From Isohypsibius dastychi (taxonomy: Eukaryota > Tardigrada > Eutardigrada > Parachela > Isohypsibiidae), in NCBI GenBank assembly GCA_034696485.1, contig JAQIWT010000104.1:1-35990 (forward strand): DNA of 35,990 nt, read 5' to 3'. The number at the start of each line of letters is the position of its first letter. The stretch's first letter is position 1. Shown here in pieces: positions 15,201 through 28,300 of this stretch. The notes below the pieces were generated by a model. The model had not been told where the DNA came from. It saw only the letters and a list, made by a program, of their open reading frames with translations, and searched no databases. Made by a program: the position numbers and the translations under genes.

Positions 15201-18200
15201 CATCTGGCAAATAAGGGATGTTATTATTATCCCCTTCTTTGAAGCTGCCATTGAACCGGCTTCAAAATTTAGAGAATCATAATAGTAAAACGGCCATAAT
15301 CTTTTGCCAAAACTGGAAACGCTCAAGTTCATGTACAATATCGTAAAAATGTCTGCCAGAGTAAATCTGCCAAACACTTGGAAAACTGCAAAAGATAACG
15401 ACTTTTTTTTCCGCGAACTCCAATTGTTTTGAAACTAATTGGTACCATTATAAATAATGTATTATCGGAAGTTCACCTTGTGAAACACGTAAGTTCCGTC
15501 AAAAGGTCGTCGTTCTTGTAAAGGTGCTAATTTAGAATCACTCTGCGAAATAAGGTATACGGCGGAATGATGAACTCACATCGTAATTCAATCTTTTCTT
15601 GCCGAAGAAAAAATCATTAAAAAATAATTACAGACAGGGGGGACGAGCCCGAAAAACGAAAGCAACACCTGCAAAAGTCGATGACCGTGTCTTGCGGCAC
15701 ACATCTTACAAGAAGTGTCAAACTCAAATATTTCAATACAATTTTCCTTCGGGCCAAGGAATTCGGAAGCGCGAAGAAAGTTTAAATTTAGCGCACACTT
15801 ATAGTCTCTTTTCGTGAGAATCCCTTCATTCCCATCGATTATTCTGAGGAAGAAAGCTTCTTTAAATACACTTGCTGCTTCTTTCCTCAAACTTTCACTT
15901 TTGTAAACATGGAGCTGTGAAAGTTTGCTCGGGCGAACCAATTCACCGCGAATTACCATTCTATTCCTCATAATTTTCGCAAACTCGACTCCCTCAATTT
16001 TTTTCTCTAAAAATCGTTGATCTCATTTTCGCTCAAAATCGATGTCTGATTATTTGCCGAGTAAAAGATGCCGACGACTTTTTCACATTTTCAGCCAACC
16101 GATCAGTCAGTTGAGATACAGAAGCAAACCACACATGGTGTAAAAAGGACTTGGTGTTTCCAGGCCATCGATGTTTATAGTCGATCAATATCAATAATCG
16201 CAAATTTTCTCTCCTCTCCCCATTTCCGACCCAAGCTCCCGGTTGGGCAGATAAATCAGGCTGACCAGTTGTCCTGACGTTTCCGGCCGGCTTGTTTGAC
16301 TCCATAAGCGATGCGTACACTGACAGGCGCACTAAGCAATATTTAAAAACCCAGATTTTTCTGCCAACTGAACCACTTCAACCTCACAGAAAAGATCAAC
16401 ATGACACGCGTGAAAATTTGTAATTTTTCCATATAATAAGATTAGGAAACAAACTGTCTTGACCGATATTCTCCTAACATCTCAAACACTGGCCTTCTGG
16501 CAACCTCTTGCTTTTCTTTGAGCAACACTTCACCGAGAACGAAATCAAGTGGATGTGATGGACACATGTGCGGTTTCCCACACAATATAAAATCGAGGTC
16601 TGATTTAAATTCACAGAACATATTTTTATCACGTTTTAGAATAGAGCAAACAACGGCTTTATCAGACATGAAAAAAACTGTTGATAAGAAACGCACGGGG
16701 CACCTTTTTTCACATGGAAATATACGTGGTGACAAAAACGTTGGATGGATTGGCATGACTAGCTTTTATACTGATTAAATCATTTATAGAACATCAAGAA
16801 AAAGTTCGATAACCGAGTTTGGACAAAATCATGTTGGTGACCGATATGCTTGACTCAACAAACTATAGCATACCCGCTTACGGCGTTATTGCACCTCAGT
16901 CATGTAAATATGGAATACAATACAAATCAGCACTTGGAAACACCGGTAGAAAAACCACATAAACACCGGAAATTCGCATCTCTAAACAGCAAGTAAATAT
17001 GACTTCTTGTTGAATAAGTGCTTTGATAATAACCGAATACGACTCAACAAAACACGCCACACATGACCGACTCGAGAAACAATACATCCGGTCAATTATT
17101 AGACTAAAATTCGCGCTGCCTCAATTCACTAAAAGCATAATTTAATAATGCAAATTTTTTATCTGTTCCACTTGATCCGCTCATAGCCTAAAGAACCAAA
17201 TCGATTTACTAAAATTCCCTCGATATATTTTATAATTAGATTAGAGAAAACACATTCTTCGTTCCACTCGGCGCATTTTATTGCAGCATTAGATCGTTCG
17301 TCCGGCTGTCTTTTGCATACCACAGACAATTTTTCATAGCCAACTATTTATATTATTGACATCAATTTCGTCTCGATAATCAAAACCGCAGATCATTTAG
17401 TTATTCATCGCAACGACGAACGCTCCTATATTCCTCGCAACGCAGTCAGATGCCCCAGCCCCAAAACACGCTAATCTTTCAACCCTGTTATCAAATGTTA
17501 TCCAAATAATTCTCGTCATTTCCTCAGCAGACAACGCAGATATCATATCTTGTGTATATTTTCCCTACTACTCCAGATAAAATTACAGATTGGATAAGCT
17601 GGTCAGCTAAGTGTTACGAATTCCCCAATCAAATCACAGTCGAATATAAACGATGGACAATCCGATGAACCAGAACTAACTCTATCTTCTCGCACAAAGA
17701 AAATTATTAAGTTTTTTCATTCAAAAATTCACAAAGCAATGAAGATTTATTTGGTTTTTCTCCAATATAAATACCTCGAATTTAACTGGCCCAAGTAGGA
17801 ATACGTGTACTAAAACTGCAGAAAATTCCACCAAGAAACCGATCGAAGTAACCCTCATTCAATGCTGCCTTTAAAATGAAACAGCCTAATTGACCAATAT
17901 GAAAGATGTGCTTCTTGAAAACGGAAACTTCAGTCGGCACTTTGGCGAAATTGCCTATCGACTACGCTAGCGATTTCCATTTAAAATCTAGGTTTGTCAG
18001 CTTCTCAAGCCGAGATACATTTCTTCATCACTTTCCCAAGAATCCACTTCCGGGCGCTTTCTCCTTTGACCCGCTATAAAAAAGAGTTACATTCGAAATT
18101 GCCGAACCAAGTCATCAATAAGCTCTCGTCCACAAAAGCTTGATCGCGTTGCTGATAATCGTCAAAAGAAATAAAATACTATCCAAGTCGCTGAGCTCGG

Positions 18201-21200
18201 CTGGAGATGAATCTCCCCATTCAAAATCTTGAATCACTAGCTAATTTCCAGATTATTTCCCACGACCGAAATTTATATAGCCCGGCATTATCTGGTTAAC
18301 AAATTCGATCAGCCATCCCGGCCATAAATAAACAAACGACATGCCCTCCGTTAGCCTTAATTTAAAGTCCGACCGGAAATTAAAATTTCATCCCGTTTTT
18401 CTCGAAGAAAGCTCAACTTTTTGTCTGCTCGCCGATCAATAACCTTGCGAAACGCAGAAAAATGTACAATTATTTTGTCCAGACTGTGTTGAAAACGATG
18501 ATTATCCGGCGAGGCTGTCAGATGAATTTTCCAAACCAAGGGTCACTTGCTGATCGATGGCGCATCGGGGGCGCGTCGGCTTTTCCCTGTTTTAAGATGA
18601 GACTAGACTTGAACAACGTGAAAAAACCACACCGATGTATCATCTGCGAGTAAACGATGCTTAGCTGGCGCCGGGAGGACATTTATCGATGACAGATCTC
18701 TGCTTGCGCTCCAGGAAAGCTTGTACAGAAGCCAGAAACTTCAAGCGTTTTCAATGGCGCCTTCGAGCCAAACTAACACCAAATTTATTCCATCGCCGAG
18801 CGGAACGAAACATGAGCAAGAATACTGTAGAATCATCTTTCAGCATTTCAATTAATTATCAACCTGCATTTATTAATGTGAAATAAATTAATGGACAAAA
18901 TTAAAAAAAAATCCGAAAAAATTGAAGATGGAATTTTTTGGTTTTTTCTTGATAAACTTGTACGAAAAATAGCGCAATCCACTTGTGGTGCGTTGGCTAT
19001 TTAGTACTAGCGAATAGACGACAAATCTGACTTGAATATTGGCAACAGATCTTGCATTGCGTTTTTTAAAGTGCCAAAACCAGCCGAGTACCGGTCAAGA
19101 AGGAAACTACTGCTTACGGGGCAGTTCTTCAAAGGATCACTTATGTTCTTAAAGTAAGCTGCACGAACGAGCGATTGAATAGCAAGACTTGCCGGTTGTA
19201 AAGTTGCAATTCAAATTTTTCTGATCAGGTTTTTCTGTGGATTGATTAGCTGAGGTTTGTCAGCAGTCGCTGTAGAAAAATGTAATTATTCCGCACGCCT
19301 ACGTAAAGCAGCTAACCTTGAGCGAAAAACCAGCAAATCACAAAAGTCAATCTTGAGGAGTATTATGGCAGCTCAAAACGAAACTGACAATGGCGAAGAA
19401 ATCTGATAAAGGACACTCTAGAGAAAGCTCAAAAAAAACTATTAACGCAGCACGAGATATCAACCTTCAGAAAATAATTGCCAACCAGTCCGTTGTACTT
19501 ATCAGCGAACCTTGGAACCATAAATTATCGGATAAACTGTCATGTGTAACAATAGGAAAGAAAAATGTCCAATTTCACAAGATCACACATCCCTCAACGT
19601 AAACAGTCTTTTGTAAACTGTGTCAGGTAATTGTGATGTGGTTTTCGACTCGAACAACGGAGAAAACGAACATGATCGAAGGACAATTATATCGACAAAA
19701 ATAATTGGATTCAGTGATTACTGGATTAATTACACCAAACGTATAATCAATCTTTTGCTTCGATTATCTTGAATATCAAGTCTGAACATTCTAATAAACA
19801 ATTCGAGTATTACAATTTAAAATGTAGGTTAATCAAAACAATGAAGCCGTGGTACAAAGTTGAAGGAGTTTAGAAACAGCAAATAAAACGTGGAAAAAGT
19901 GGGTTGAGTATGTCTTCAAACAAATCCAACTTCTCGGAAACTATAATAAATCAAACTCCCTTTTTTTGGAACAAGAAGTGTTGCAGTTAATCATTTTTCT
20001 TGTAAAAAATAAAGAAAACCCTGGACAATCATTAGCGCGGATATTCGATATTAATCGCTGGATATTTTTCACAACAGACTGCCTGAGGGATCACGTTTTA
20101 CACACAATAGGGCTTTAAATTTCATGGACAGTTCAGAAAATCTTGCGCGAGCAAACAGGCTTCGTACCAGATCCATTTACAAACTGAAACGGAGAACATC
20201 ATCAATCCTGTTCTGACGGTCAGTGGACTTATTTATTAAAATAATAAATCAGAAAAACGGAAACATGACCAATGTTCGCGAAACCAGCAAAACCGGCTTT
20301 TCAGACGATTCAAACCCGATTCTTAACAATTAGCATGAGTAACTGAGATGGATAGCTATACGTTTCCACACGAGCAAAAACATTATCATAATGTTCCCTG
20401 TCATATCTGCCCTGATCAGACGTATGTGACTCGGAACCGCAAACTCGCAATATGTCAAGTTGTTGCTGAAGACCACCGCGATCTCCGGTTCCGAATGAGT
20501 GATTCTCCTTGTTGTCCTTTTTCAGTGAACATATTTTTCCCATCATCAAACGTCTAGCCGCAATCGTTCAAACCAGTCCTCTTTCAGCTCGATGTTTCTT
20601 TTTCCGGAAACCCAATTTCCGGCTGGCTTTGTACGCGGAGAACATCACATAGATAACACGGCCTGTTTTTCTCCTACTTGACGTGATGAACTTCCTAGTT
20701 CGTTTTTTATTTTCTATTGCCCAAGTCGATACGAGATTGAATAGCTAGTCATCAGTGCGCCTCTTTGCAAATATAACTCAATGGCTTTCTACGGATTTTT
20801 TGAATCACGTCATTCATACAGCCTAACATGGCTTAACGATCTGCTTCTCATCAATTTCCAATTTCTCCTTGCGTGATAAAAATCGCACAACAAATCCCAA
20901 AGACCGAGTTTCGTAACCTCCTTGAACAGCACTCTAGTCGAAAAAAGCACAAGAGGCTTATTTTCTTCTGGGAAAAAAAGTAAAAGAGTAATAAACAGAG
21001 AACACTTTGCTGCACTCGTTTTATTCGAGCCAAAGCAGCTGCCCTCACGTTCCACCTTCGATTGAATATTCGAGAAAAAAATACAATAAAAGCGGAAATG
21101 CCTGACTGTTCAACAGCGGATACTCGACCACTTGGTCCTTTGAATGCGCTCGTTATGCGGATAAAAAACCGCTATCGCATTAACAATAAGCCTCTTTAGA

Positions 21201-21689
21201 AATTACTTTGCTGCAGTTGGGCGAGGTAGCATTTTTGAGCGAACTAAACTAGCAATACCTTGCTAAAAAATGCTTTCCACACCGCTGGTTCGAAAAGAAT
21301 GACTTCGTAAAAAAACGATATTATCCTGCTCTTATTTTGCATAAAATATTTAATCAATTCCTTTTATCGCGCTGCACCGCTGAAGTACTTATGAGACAGC
21401 CGCTCAAATTCAATATTGGCTCATCAATGTTTTACACCGTCAGGATGGGTGAATAACGCCAAACACTGTCATGGATCATCAAGGTTAATTTACGATTACG
21501 TCAGTTGGGACGAAAACGGCTACAATTACATCTGGAGAAACTAGTTCGGTTTTGACGCTCACCATTGCTGACTTCCAGTTTGGGTTTCGTGTTTTCCTGC
21601 CATAACCGGCATTGGACGTGGGGGACCGCCAACAGGAACTGTAGAGTGAGAAGTGCGGTCATCAGGAAGTTCGCCGTATTATGTTCCAT
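9267..21689 (-). CDS. Transmembrane semaphorin, class-1 (Sema-1a-like)
   Basis: Ten exons join in phase to 735 residues: 21689-21563, 14679-14577, 13991-13946, 12651-12589, 11890-11581, 11533-10570, 10514-10405, 10311-10246, 10051-10007, 9640-9267. Semaphorins are plexin ligands and receptors for axon and cell guidance at the cell surface. Residues 1-27 are a signal peptide (hydrophobic core TALLTLQFLLAV) followed by LWQENTKPKL, typical of a mature semaphorin start. The Sema domain runs about 45-505, with landmarks LLIGARNAVFNVSL, EECQNFIRVL, LLICGTNAFKPMC, PVIMRTSRAPLKTE, AVCAFSLADI, VPEPRPGKC and NPLMDRAVP. A PSI module follows (CRECVALRDPMCAW). A stalk with a 66-nt cysteine-rich exon leads to one membrane helix (about 631-653) and an 82-residue tail ending VYL. 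There is no Ig domain, as expected for class 1. The first exon is 6.9 kb from the second, but phase (G|AT) and sequence fit exactly. The intron between exons 5 and 6 is only 47 nt. Confidence 0.9.
10246..10311 (-). other. Symmetric 66-nt cysteine-rich exon in the semaphorin stalk
   Basis: This exon is flanked by ATATAG and GCAG|GTACAC splice sites and is phase 1-1, so skipping it leaves the frame intact (735 versus 713 residues). It encodes a segment with five cysteines in 15 residues (CRPCITQCQCPSC) between the PSI module and the membrane helix. The acceptor pyrimidine tract is weak, which would suit a regulated cassette. It could instead be a chance open stretch. Confidence 0.5.
11891..14576 (-). 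other. Semaphorin introns 2 to 4 (with two small exons inside)
   Basis: The introns at 14576-13992 (585 nt), 13945-12652 (1,294 nt) and 12588-11891 (698 nt) carry no coding sequence I can support. The only coding parts are the exons at 13991-13946 and 12651-12589. Plus-strand frames such as 13358-13699 and 14006-14266 show no domain features and are treated as chance. Confidence 0.6.
14680..21562 (-). other. 6.9 kb semaphorin first coding intron
   Basis: This intron begins with GTGAGC at 21562 and ends TTGTAG at 14680. It separates the signal-peptide exon from the Sema-domain exons. I find only short scattered frames (all under about 130 codons, none with a family signature) and many A/T-rich runs. 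No nested gene, transposon end or RNA gene was recognised. Its size, against introns of 47-150 nt elsewhere in the gene, makes it a natural place for transcriptional control elements, but none can be named. Confidence 0.6.
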
Positions 21690-21773
21690 GGTCAAGCACA
21701 GCGGCGAGCCGGGTCGAGCGTCTAATATGGAAACTGGTTCTCACTGTCAAGTGCTACTGATTTTGTCGCTTTC
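21690..21773 (-). other. Semaphorin 5' UTR segment with upstream splice acceptor
   Basis: On the minus strand, ATTATTTTTCAG precedes position 21773, a good acceptor 84 nt before the ATG at 21689 (context TTGACCATGG). The transcript therefore probably begins in a noncoding exon further upstream (above 21774), which I could not place. Confidence 0.5.
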
Positions 21774-22339
21774 CTGAAAAATAATAAGCACATATGAATA
21801 CATCATCAGCAAAAAATCATATCTAGTCGCGCCGTTTTTTACCCCGACTGTCAGCAATTATTCGTGACCATCTGACCGATAGAGTATCATCAGAAAATAT
21901 TGTTTGATATTAGGATGAAATGTGGTTTGATTTGCCAAGAAATTAATGGACTATCTACTCTGGCGCGACAAAAAAATCCAACCGCACTCTGTATTTACAG
22001 CATCTAATTTACGGCTTGTCGTCTCAAGGAAACAGGTTCGAAGGCATATCCAAATTCGAAAAAACGTGTGACTACAAAAGCGCAACAATAATAATTCATG
22101 CCTTCGAAAAATAAATGCGCCGACGGGGCGAAACGAAATCTCAAAACGCAGACTGCCAACCTGTCAGCCAAGCAAAAGAATCGTCAACTCAAAACACCTT
22201 CAACCTATTATTTGCGCGTCATTCACGAACTATGAAAAATTCGTCATTTTTCTGGGTGGATCACTTTTTTATCAACAACAGATAATTTTCCACTGCTCAT
22301 TTTCCCAGCAGAAATTCACAAAAGCGAACTTTCCAGTCA

Positions 22340-22870
22340 CAAAGCCATTGATACACAAACAAGACCACAGAGAAAGTTAATCAATTCCATCTCCCCATGC
22401 TTTTTAAATGATATATTCCCCCGCATAAAGAAAGTTATGCTACTCTTCTTCCCTGCCACGGATCATTATTCACCTTCATTTATGCTTTTCTCCGGCTTCA
22501 AGAATTGAGGAGAGAAGGCATAATTATTATGAATCCCTATCTCCCCTTTCAATGTTCAAAGTAAGAAAGCTCAAGAGAACCCATAATCTCTCTCAGAGGG
22601 ACGCTTGCTAATTAGACCCAGTCCAATCACCAGTCTTCCTCACGCAGCTGGAAACCTCCCCGAAAATGGTCTCGCGTTTGCTCCTCCACTTTATTCCGTC
22701 TCTCTTGACCACTGGTCACATTCTTTGTCCTATTCATGCATACTTTTCTCCCCTCGACCCTTTTGTCTCGATGGACGCTTTTACGAGGCAAAAGCTCGCG
22801 CGCAAAGTTTAGTCCAGGTTGGCTTCTCTCTCTCAAGCCGCCATCAATTTTCTAGAACAAAGAATCCCAA
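22340..22870 (-). promoter_or_regulatory. Pyrimidine/purine-biased island, possible semaphorin promoter or 5' exon region
   Basis: The plus strand here is rich in CT runs (CTCTCTCAGAGGG, CTTCTTCCCTGCC, CTCTCTCTCAAG), which read as GAGA-type motifs on the minus strand. TAATTA-type homeodomain core sites are also present. Composition differs visibly from the AT-rich flanks. It sits 0.7-1.2 kb upstream of the semaphorin 5' UTR acceptor, so a promoter or noncoding exon is plausible. This rests on base composition only. Confidence 0.25.
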
Positions 22871-24508
22871 ACGGGATGGAAAAAAGTAGGATCCGAAATT
22901 CGCTGAAAAATCCTGTTGCGGATTTATTCGGAATAATTCAAAATGGGTCACGCATGCTAATTAAATTATGCAAGTTTCGCAAGAAAAACAACGTCACTCG
23001 GGCTTGGCTTTTCTGTCAATTACGACGCAATTCAATTCACAATTCGTATCTGCGGTGGGAAAAAATAGTCAGACATCCACTGAACCTGAAGAGAAACATA
23101 CAATTCTTGACCGTGTCGAAATTATTGTAAGAGAGCTACGTCTTCTTCTACGTTGATAAGTTCCAGCGACCGTAAACTTTGATTCACTCAAATCTATTGA
23201 AAAGCACTATAAAGAAGTGCGGAAAAAAACGAGTTTAATCAAAAGCGAACGGCGGATGTCCACTTTCAAAACAATAGCCAAAACCGCGCTAGAACAACAT
23301 CGCAAACGGCCTTCAACTCACGATTTGATAAATCAAGTCGAAAATGATAAAGCTGCCGTAAATCCAAGCGGCATCAAGCAGTGCATCTTCCTCGTTTTTC
23401 CTCGTAGACAGAAAGGATCACTGCGCAGCAGAATGGAATATTAACTCCGAAAATGGCGTTGAGCCGAAATGTCAATACGATATATCCCACTTGAAAAAAA
23501 CTGGCGTGATGGCGATGACTAGTCACGGGAGCGCACTTGTCGGCAAATGTATCCTCAATATCGGTTTTTTTTGGGTTGGAAAACGTGCGGATAAAATGGT
23601 TGATAAAAGCAGCCTTGTCGGGAAAATATAGTAAAAGCCGGGGGAAAAAGTTTTACTCGAGAAGCCTTCGAGTCACCGCGTGAACCACTCTGTTACTCAG
23701 GGGGTGGAGTCAGGGGGCTGGCCAAGAGTTTCCGGGCTGCCGAAAGACCCCAAAGCCCATTGGTCCATGCAAACTGGTCAAGCAGGGAGGGTACGGTCCA
23801 GCGTAGCGGCAGTATCTACGTACATGGGTAAGAAGGGCCAAGACGGTTTGCGGAAGTTCTTTTCTTTTGGCGTTTTTTTCGAAAGATATGCAACGCATGA
23901 TGTGTGCTGTTTTGTCATGCTGAATAAAAGGTAATATCTTGCAGCAATTAAGCCGTGTTGCTGGACAGTTACGACCATATTTTCGACGAAGAAGTGGTAA
24001 TAAATCCTGCCGAAAGAACCCGACGTAATGGCCTCATGTCGGATTGAATTGCAGAATCTCCGTATTTAATTAGGCGTCGTCTGGTCTTCTTTGCAACCAA
24101 ACCGGCGATTTATCAAAAATGCCAATCAAGTACCGCTTTTTGCTAGCTATAAATTTATTTGCAAATCTGAATTAAATAAAAAAATCGGGGTTCCTGGTAA
24201 AAAATTGGAGACATCCCAAAATTAACGAAAAAAAATCAAATTTGCAGTGGTAAGTTTCTGGTTTAATCGTTGAGTGAGAGCCATTTTTTTACAGCCAACT
24301 TTAACGCAGAAAATATCAGCTGCCGCTATTCCATAAATGATGTAATATTTCAGCGCATCTTGAGCGAAAAAACAGACTAAAGAGTGATCCGCATTTGTCC
24401 GTCATTGCAGAGAACCCATTACAATTCATTAGGTTTTTTAAAAGCCCATACAGGAAAGCAGATTTTCAGACACTTGAGCAATTTAGCCGACAGGCAAAGA
24501 ATTCTACG

Positions 24509-24781
24509 CTAATGCACCGAAGCCATTTGGTCTGATTTATGGCCAAGCATGGACTCTAAAATAGAGTGCTTGATAGTTTCCAATGTAGTTCTCAAGAAGA
24601 AGTTATTATCTTGTCTTTTGAACAGCGATGGGACTTGCTTGGACAAATATTGCAAGTGCAGCCTCTCGATAAATTCTCGTCGGACATTTGCAGTATGTCC
24701 ACCTTTGACCACCACTTCTACGCATTTCCTTCTTTCTACTTCTTCGATATTTCTGGCAGCTTTTGCCCTCTTCCTTTCCAT
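24509..24781 (-). CDS. Isolated 90-codon ORF of unknown nature
   Basis: An ATG-started, intronless frame of 90 codons encodes a charged protein with a basic start (MERKRAKAARNIEEVERRK) and a helix-prone remainder. I recognise no family. A second ATG (24797) in another frame overlaps it, and the plus strand is also open, which weakens the case. It could be a small gene, part of a decayed element, or chance. Confidence 0.2.
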   Translation of the reverse strand: MERKRAKAARNIEEVERRKCVEVVVKGGHTANVRREFIERLHLQYLSKQVPSLFKRQDNNFFLRTTLETIKHSILESMLGHKSDQMASVH

Positions 24782-25329
24782 CCTCTAATGCGTCCATATT
24801 GTCTCAGACCGGTGTGAAGCACATGTGAGATCGTGGATAAGTGAGCTAAAGTTGACCGTTGAGACGAACAGGAAAGGAAAAGAAGTCGATGATTATTTCC
24901 AAGTCTATATTTATTCCAAGAAAGTTTTTCATTTGAATTTTAATGAAACAAGCCTGGAAAAATGTAATAAAATTCCTGTTAATATTGAGGTTTTGAATTT
25001 AAATTCTGGTTTATATAATAAGTTCGTATTTGGGCTGACAGAAGCTGAGTTATGAAAGAATATTGTTGATCTATTTTGATGTTTGAAATTTGGAACATGA
25101 GCGCATCTCTGACGGTAATCACTCGTAAATCTGAAAAAGAAAATTTATCTCCGCTTTTCAAACACGCATCTTGTCTCTATAAATTACTTGACCGACGAAT
25201 ATTACGACCACATTAGTAAAAGCATCAGCTTAGAAATAATTACTATCGGTCCCTTTCGAACATTAATAGCATGAGAAAACTGATCAGTAAGGCGGCACCC
25301 AATTCTGTATTAAGCCCGGAGAAGTCATA

Positions 25330-25358
25330 AAATATTAATTCACTCGAAATTAATATTT
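25330..25358. repeat. Perfect 11-bp AT-rich inverted repeat with 7-nt loop
   Basis: AAATATTAATT at 25330-25340 is the exact reverse complement of AATTAATATTT at 25348-25358, with CACTCGA between. It could form a hairpin or be a palindromic protein-binding site. In AT-rich DNA it may also be chance. Confidence 0.5.
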
Positions 25359-28300
25359 CGATACAGCTTCTTGGCCTAGTATTGAATGAGGATATGATTC
25401 GAGAATAAGCATGGATGAGCTCCAGCGCGAGGAATTCTCAGTCGTTAATGTCACCATTCTCGGCTGGGAAAACAATCAAAAAACCGAATAAATTACTTCT
25501 ACATCCATCAGTTCATATCTGTCTCATCGTTTAATCATAAGAGAACAAAAGTTCATATAGTGGAACCAAGTCGAAGAAACCTTTTCACAAACAGACTACA
25601 TTATTTTTCAAGCAAGCCAATTAAAACAGGTTGCTTCTGTTTCGCAAATTATGGTGATCGCGTCATCGTGGCGCTGCAAAATCCTTCATGCGAAAAGCGT
25701 CCATTAGTGGTTTTGGTGGGTTATTACCGTTATACAGTTGTTCAGGGCAGAGCGCATCCCGATAATTTACTTAAGTTCCAGTTGCGTAAGAGATCAAAAA
25801 TGTTACCGTTGACCTGGTTTTCAGCATGCCGCATCTGGCATCTTAAAATAATGTCACTATGCCATTACTTCACACGAAGAAATTAAAACAATGCGAGCTT
25901 CCGCTTATTAGATTGCGTCACTTTTTTGTGAAAATTGACACTTTTCACGCGATCGTCGTTACACCTGCTGCAGCCGGCCCAGCCACAACAAAAGAAACAT
26001 GACACGACTAGAGGTCCACGCGAGCTTTTTCACTCATCCGCAAAGAAAAGTTTCGCAACTATTACGAAAGGTAAATTAAATGGTAAGTATGCAAAATTCG
26101 AAAATCTAAATTTACTAATACATTGCACCAGTTACGAACCAAAGAAACGAACCGGTATGAATTTCATGGTCAGCGCACTTGTTTGCTTGCGATACTGGAT
26201 GCATATTCAACATTCTTTCCAAATGCACACGTTCATGAAAACACTTTTCATTACCTTTTCCAAGCACTCTGATTGAAACATTCCCAACCCCCCAATAGAT
26301 AAAAGCCTTTCTAAATATCCAAACTGGTTGGACAAGAAATAGAGTTGAAATGGAAATCCCGATTACTGTATGTTATTGATGATTGATTTGTTGCAGGATT
26401 TGAATGAATAGCCTCGATCCTTAGCGATACATTAACTTGATTTTCTGCTATGCTAAAATTTAACCCATTTAATCTGGGGTCAATAACAAAGACCCCTTCC
26501 GGTACTCAAACGTTCAAGTCGAAAAAAGTGCAGTTACTGAAAACCTCAAGTTTTTAGGGTATTTTATGACACGAAAAAACAAGCCGCCATATCTGGTCAG
26601 CTGTCAAGCAATAATGCAAGGTAATTTAGATGCATGCATTCGTGTTGCGGATCCCATACTGTTTTTTCCTCGATGATGGTTCGTGTTCGACATGCAAAGA
26701 CCTCAACGGGGAACCGTTGTAACAATGCGCAATAACCAATGTAAAGCCTCATCGGAACTCGGCAATCGTTTTAATCAAGTTGTCAGTTTCACGTCGCCAT
26801 GACCCGACATCATTATTGCCGGAGAAGATGTATTCTGAGGTTGGAAATTCTACTTGAGTCTGAGCAGAATTAGTCAGTCGGCTTTTAATTCATCCAATTG
26901 ACATGTACAGAACAAATAACAATTGTCTCGCGACGACGACGGCCTACACCCTCTGGAAATAGATATCAAAATCATCAGAGAATAGATTAATTCTTGAACT
27001 ATAAAAGTTAACATTCCATGTTGATTGATCGAGTCGTTTCAAAAACGTGATAAATAACGAAACATCAGGTACGGCTAAATGTGCAAATCTTCATTACGCC
27101 CCCTGCTGGGCGTTGTAAAAGAAAACAAAATATCACATTTCTCATTTTTAATGATGAACTTTTGAATTACGACGCGTGTTCTATTCTTAACTGTTTACAT
27201 TTCCGGTGAGTTACTTGACTGCTAACAAGATGGTCAACATGTAGCAGAACAACAACAACGCTTGATTGCAGCAATTTAATGCCCCCTTAATTATTATAAT
27301 AGCCGATCACATGCACAACTTCATCATCCCAAGCAGCTTATACTTTCATCCGTTTCATTTAGAAATAGAACGATGGGAATCTAAACAGCGACCAACTGCG
27401 CCTACTCTACACGATTGAAGCGGAAGTCGATCGGCTCCAAGAACACACTCCAAATAGTCGCAATTAACTTGGCTGATCTAATTTATTGCGGATATATTCA
27501 AAGCTACGTATTGAAAATGAACGGAGTCTAGTTGTTTGTCATCAAGATATTTCTCCGAAAATACTGGTGATGAAAATGCAATACGACACACTTTTTCCGG
27601 TTCATCAGCCATATGGTTTTTATAAAACGAATGGCGTGACGTGATGGAAGAATGAAACACGCTGCATTGTTATCCGAGTAACTTTCGTGACCGTTGATTT
27701 ATAACCCGGTTATGCGCGGAATTTGCATGCCATATTTCAAAAATCATATCCAGATTGCACTGTTTCTCGCAAAAAAGTGCACACGCAATGTGCAAGATGG
27801 AATTGGGTGAACGAACAACAATGTAGGTGGCGCTCGAAATCACAGGGATGGCCAGCTCTTTTCGTTGTGTTATTACACATAAATCACCCGCCGGATATTA
27901 TGACCGTTTTTTGTTCACCACATTAGGAAATGCAGCAATTACGATGATGTTAGTTCTCAAAAAGTGATCTACTCCCAAACACTGCAATTGGCAATACATA
28001 TTGCGCGACCTTATTGTTCCGATCCAAACCGCAAACGCGCTTTATTTCAGAGGTGGCGGAAAATGTCTGAACTAAAATTCCAATCAAGAAACCAATCAAG
28101 AATGCGAATTGACCAGTGGTCTGCTTAGACTAGGGACAATTCCAAAACCTACCGCAAACCTCTTCACTTTTAGTGATGCAAGATAAGCCAGCGAAGACAA
28201 ACAAGCTTTTACTTTCTTTCGGTTTTCTGAAAACTGCCGACTCGTCTGCTCGCTTTAGTACGTGTTCTTCTTTCATTCCTGTCAAATTGCTGGTTTTGTT

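Noticed and set aside
22605-22889. 94-codon plus-strand frame
   Set aside because: It begins with TTG and lies in a CT-rich island that creates Ser/Leu/Pro-rich open frames by composition.
24825-25055. 76-codon plus-strand frame with beta-strand-like composition
   Set aside because: It starts with GTG and has no internal ATG, no clear splice acceptor and no recognised family.
25560-26276. Two plus-strand frames of about 110 codons
   Set aside because: Both begin at non-ATG codons (GTG, TTG), show no domain features and lack matching splice sites.
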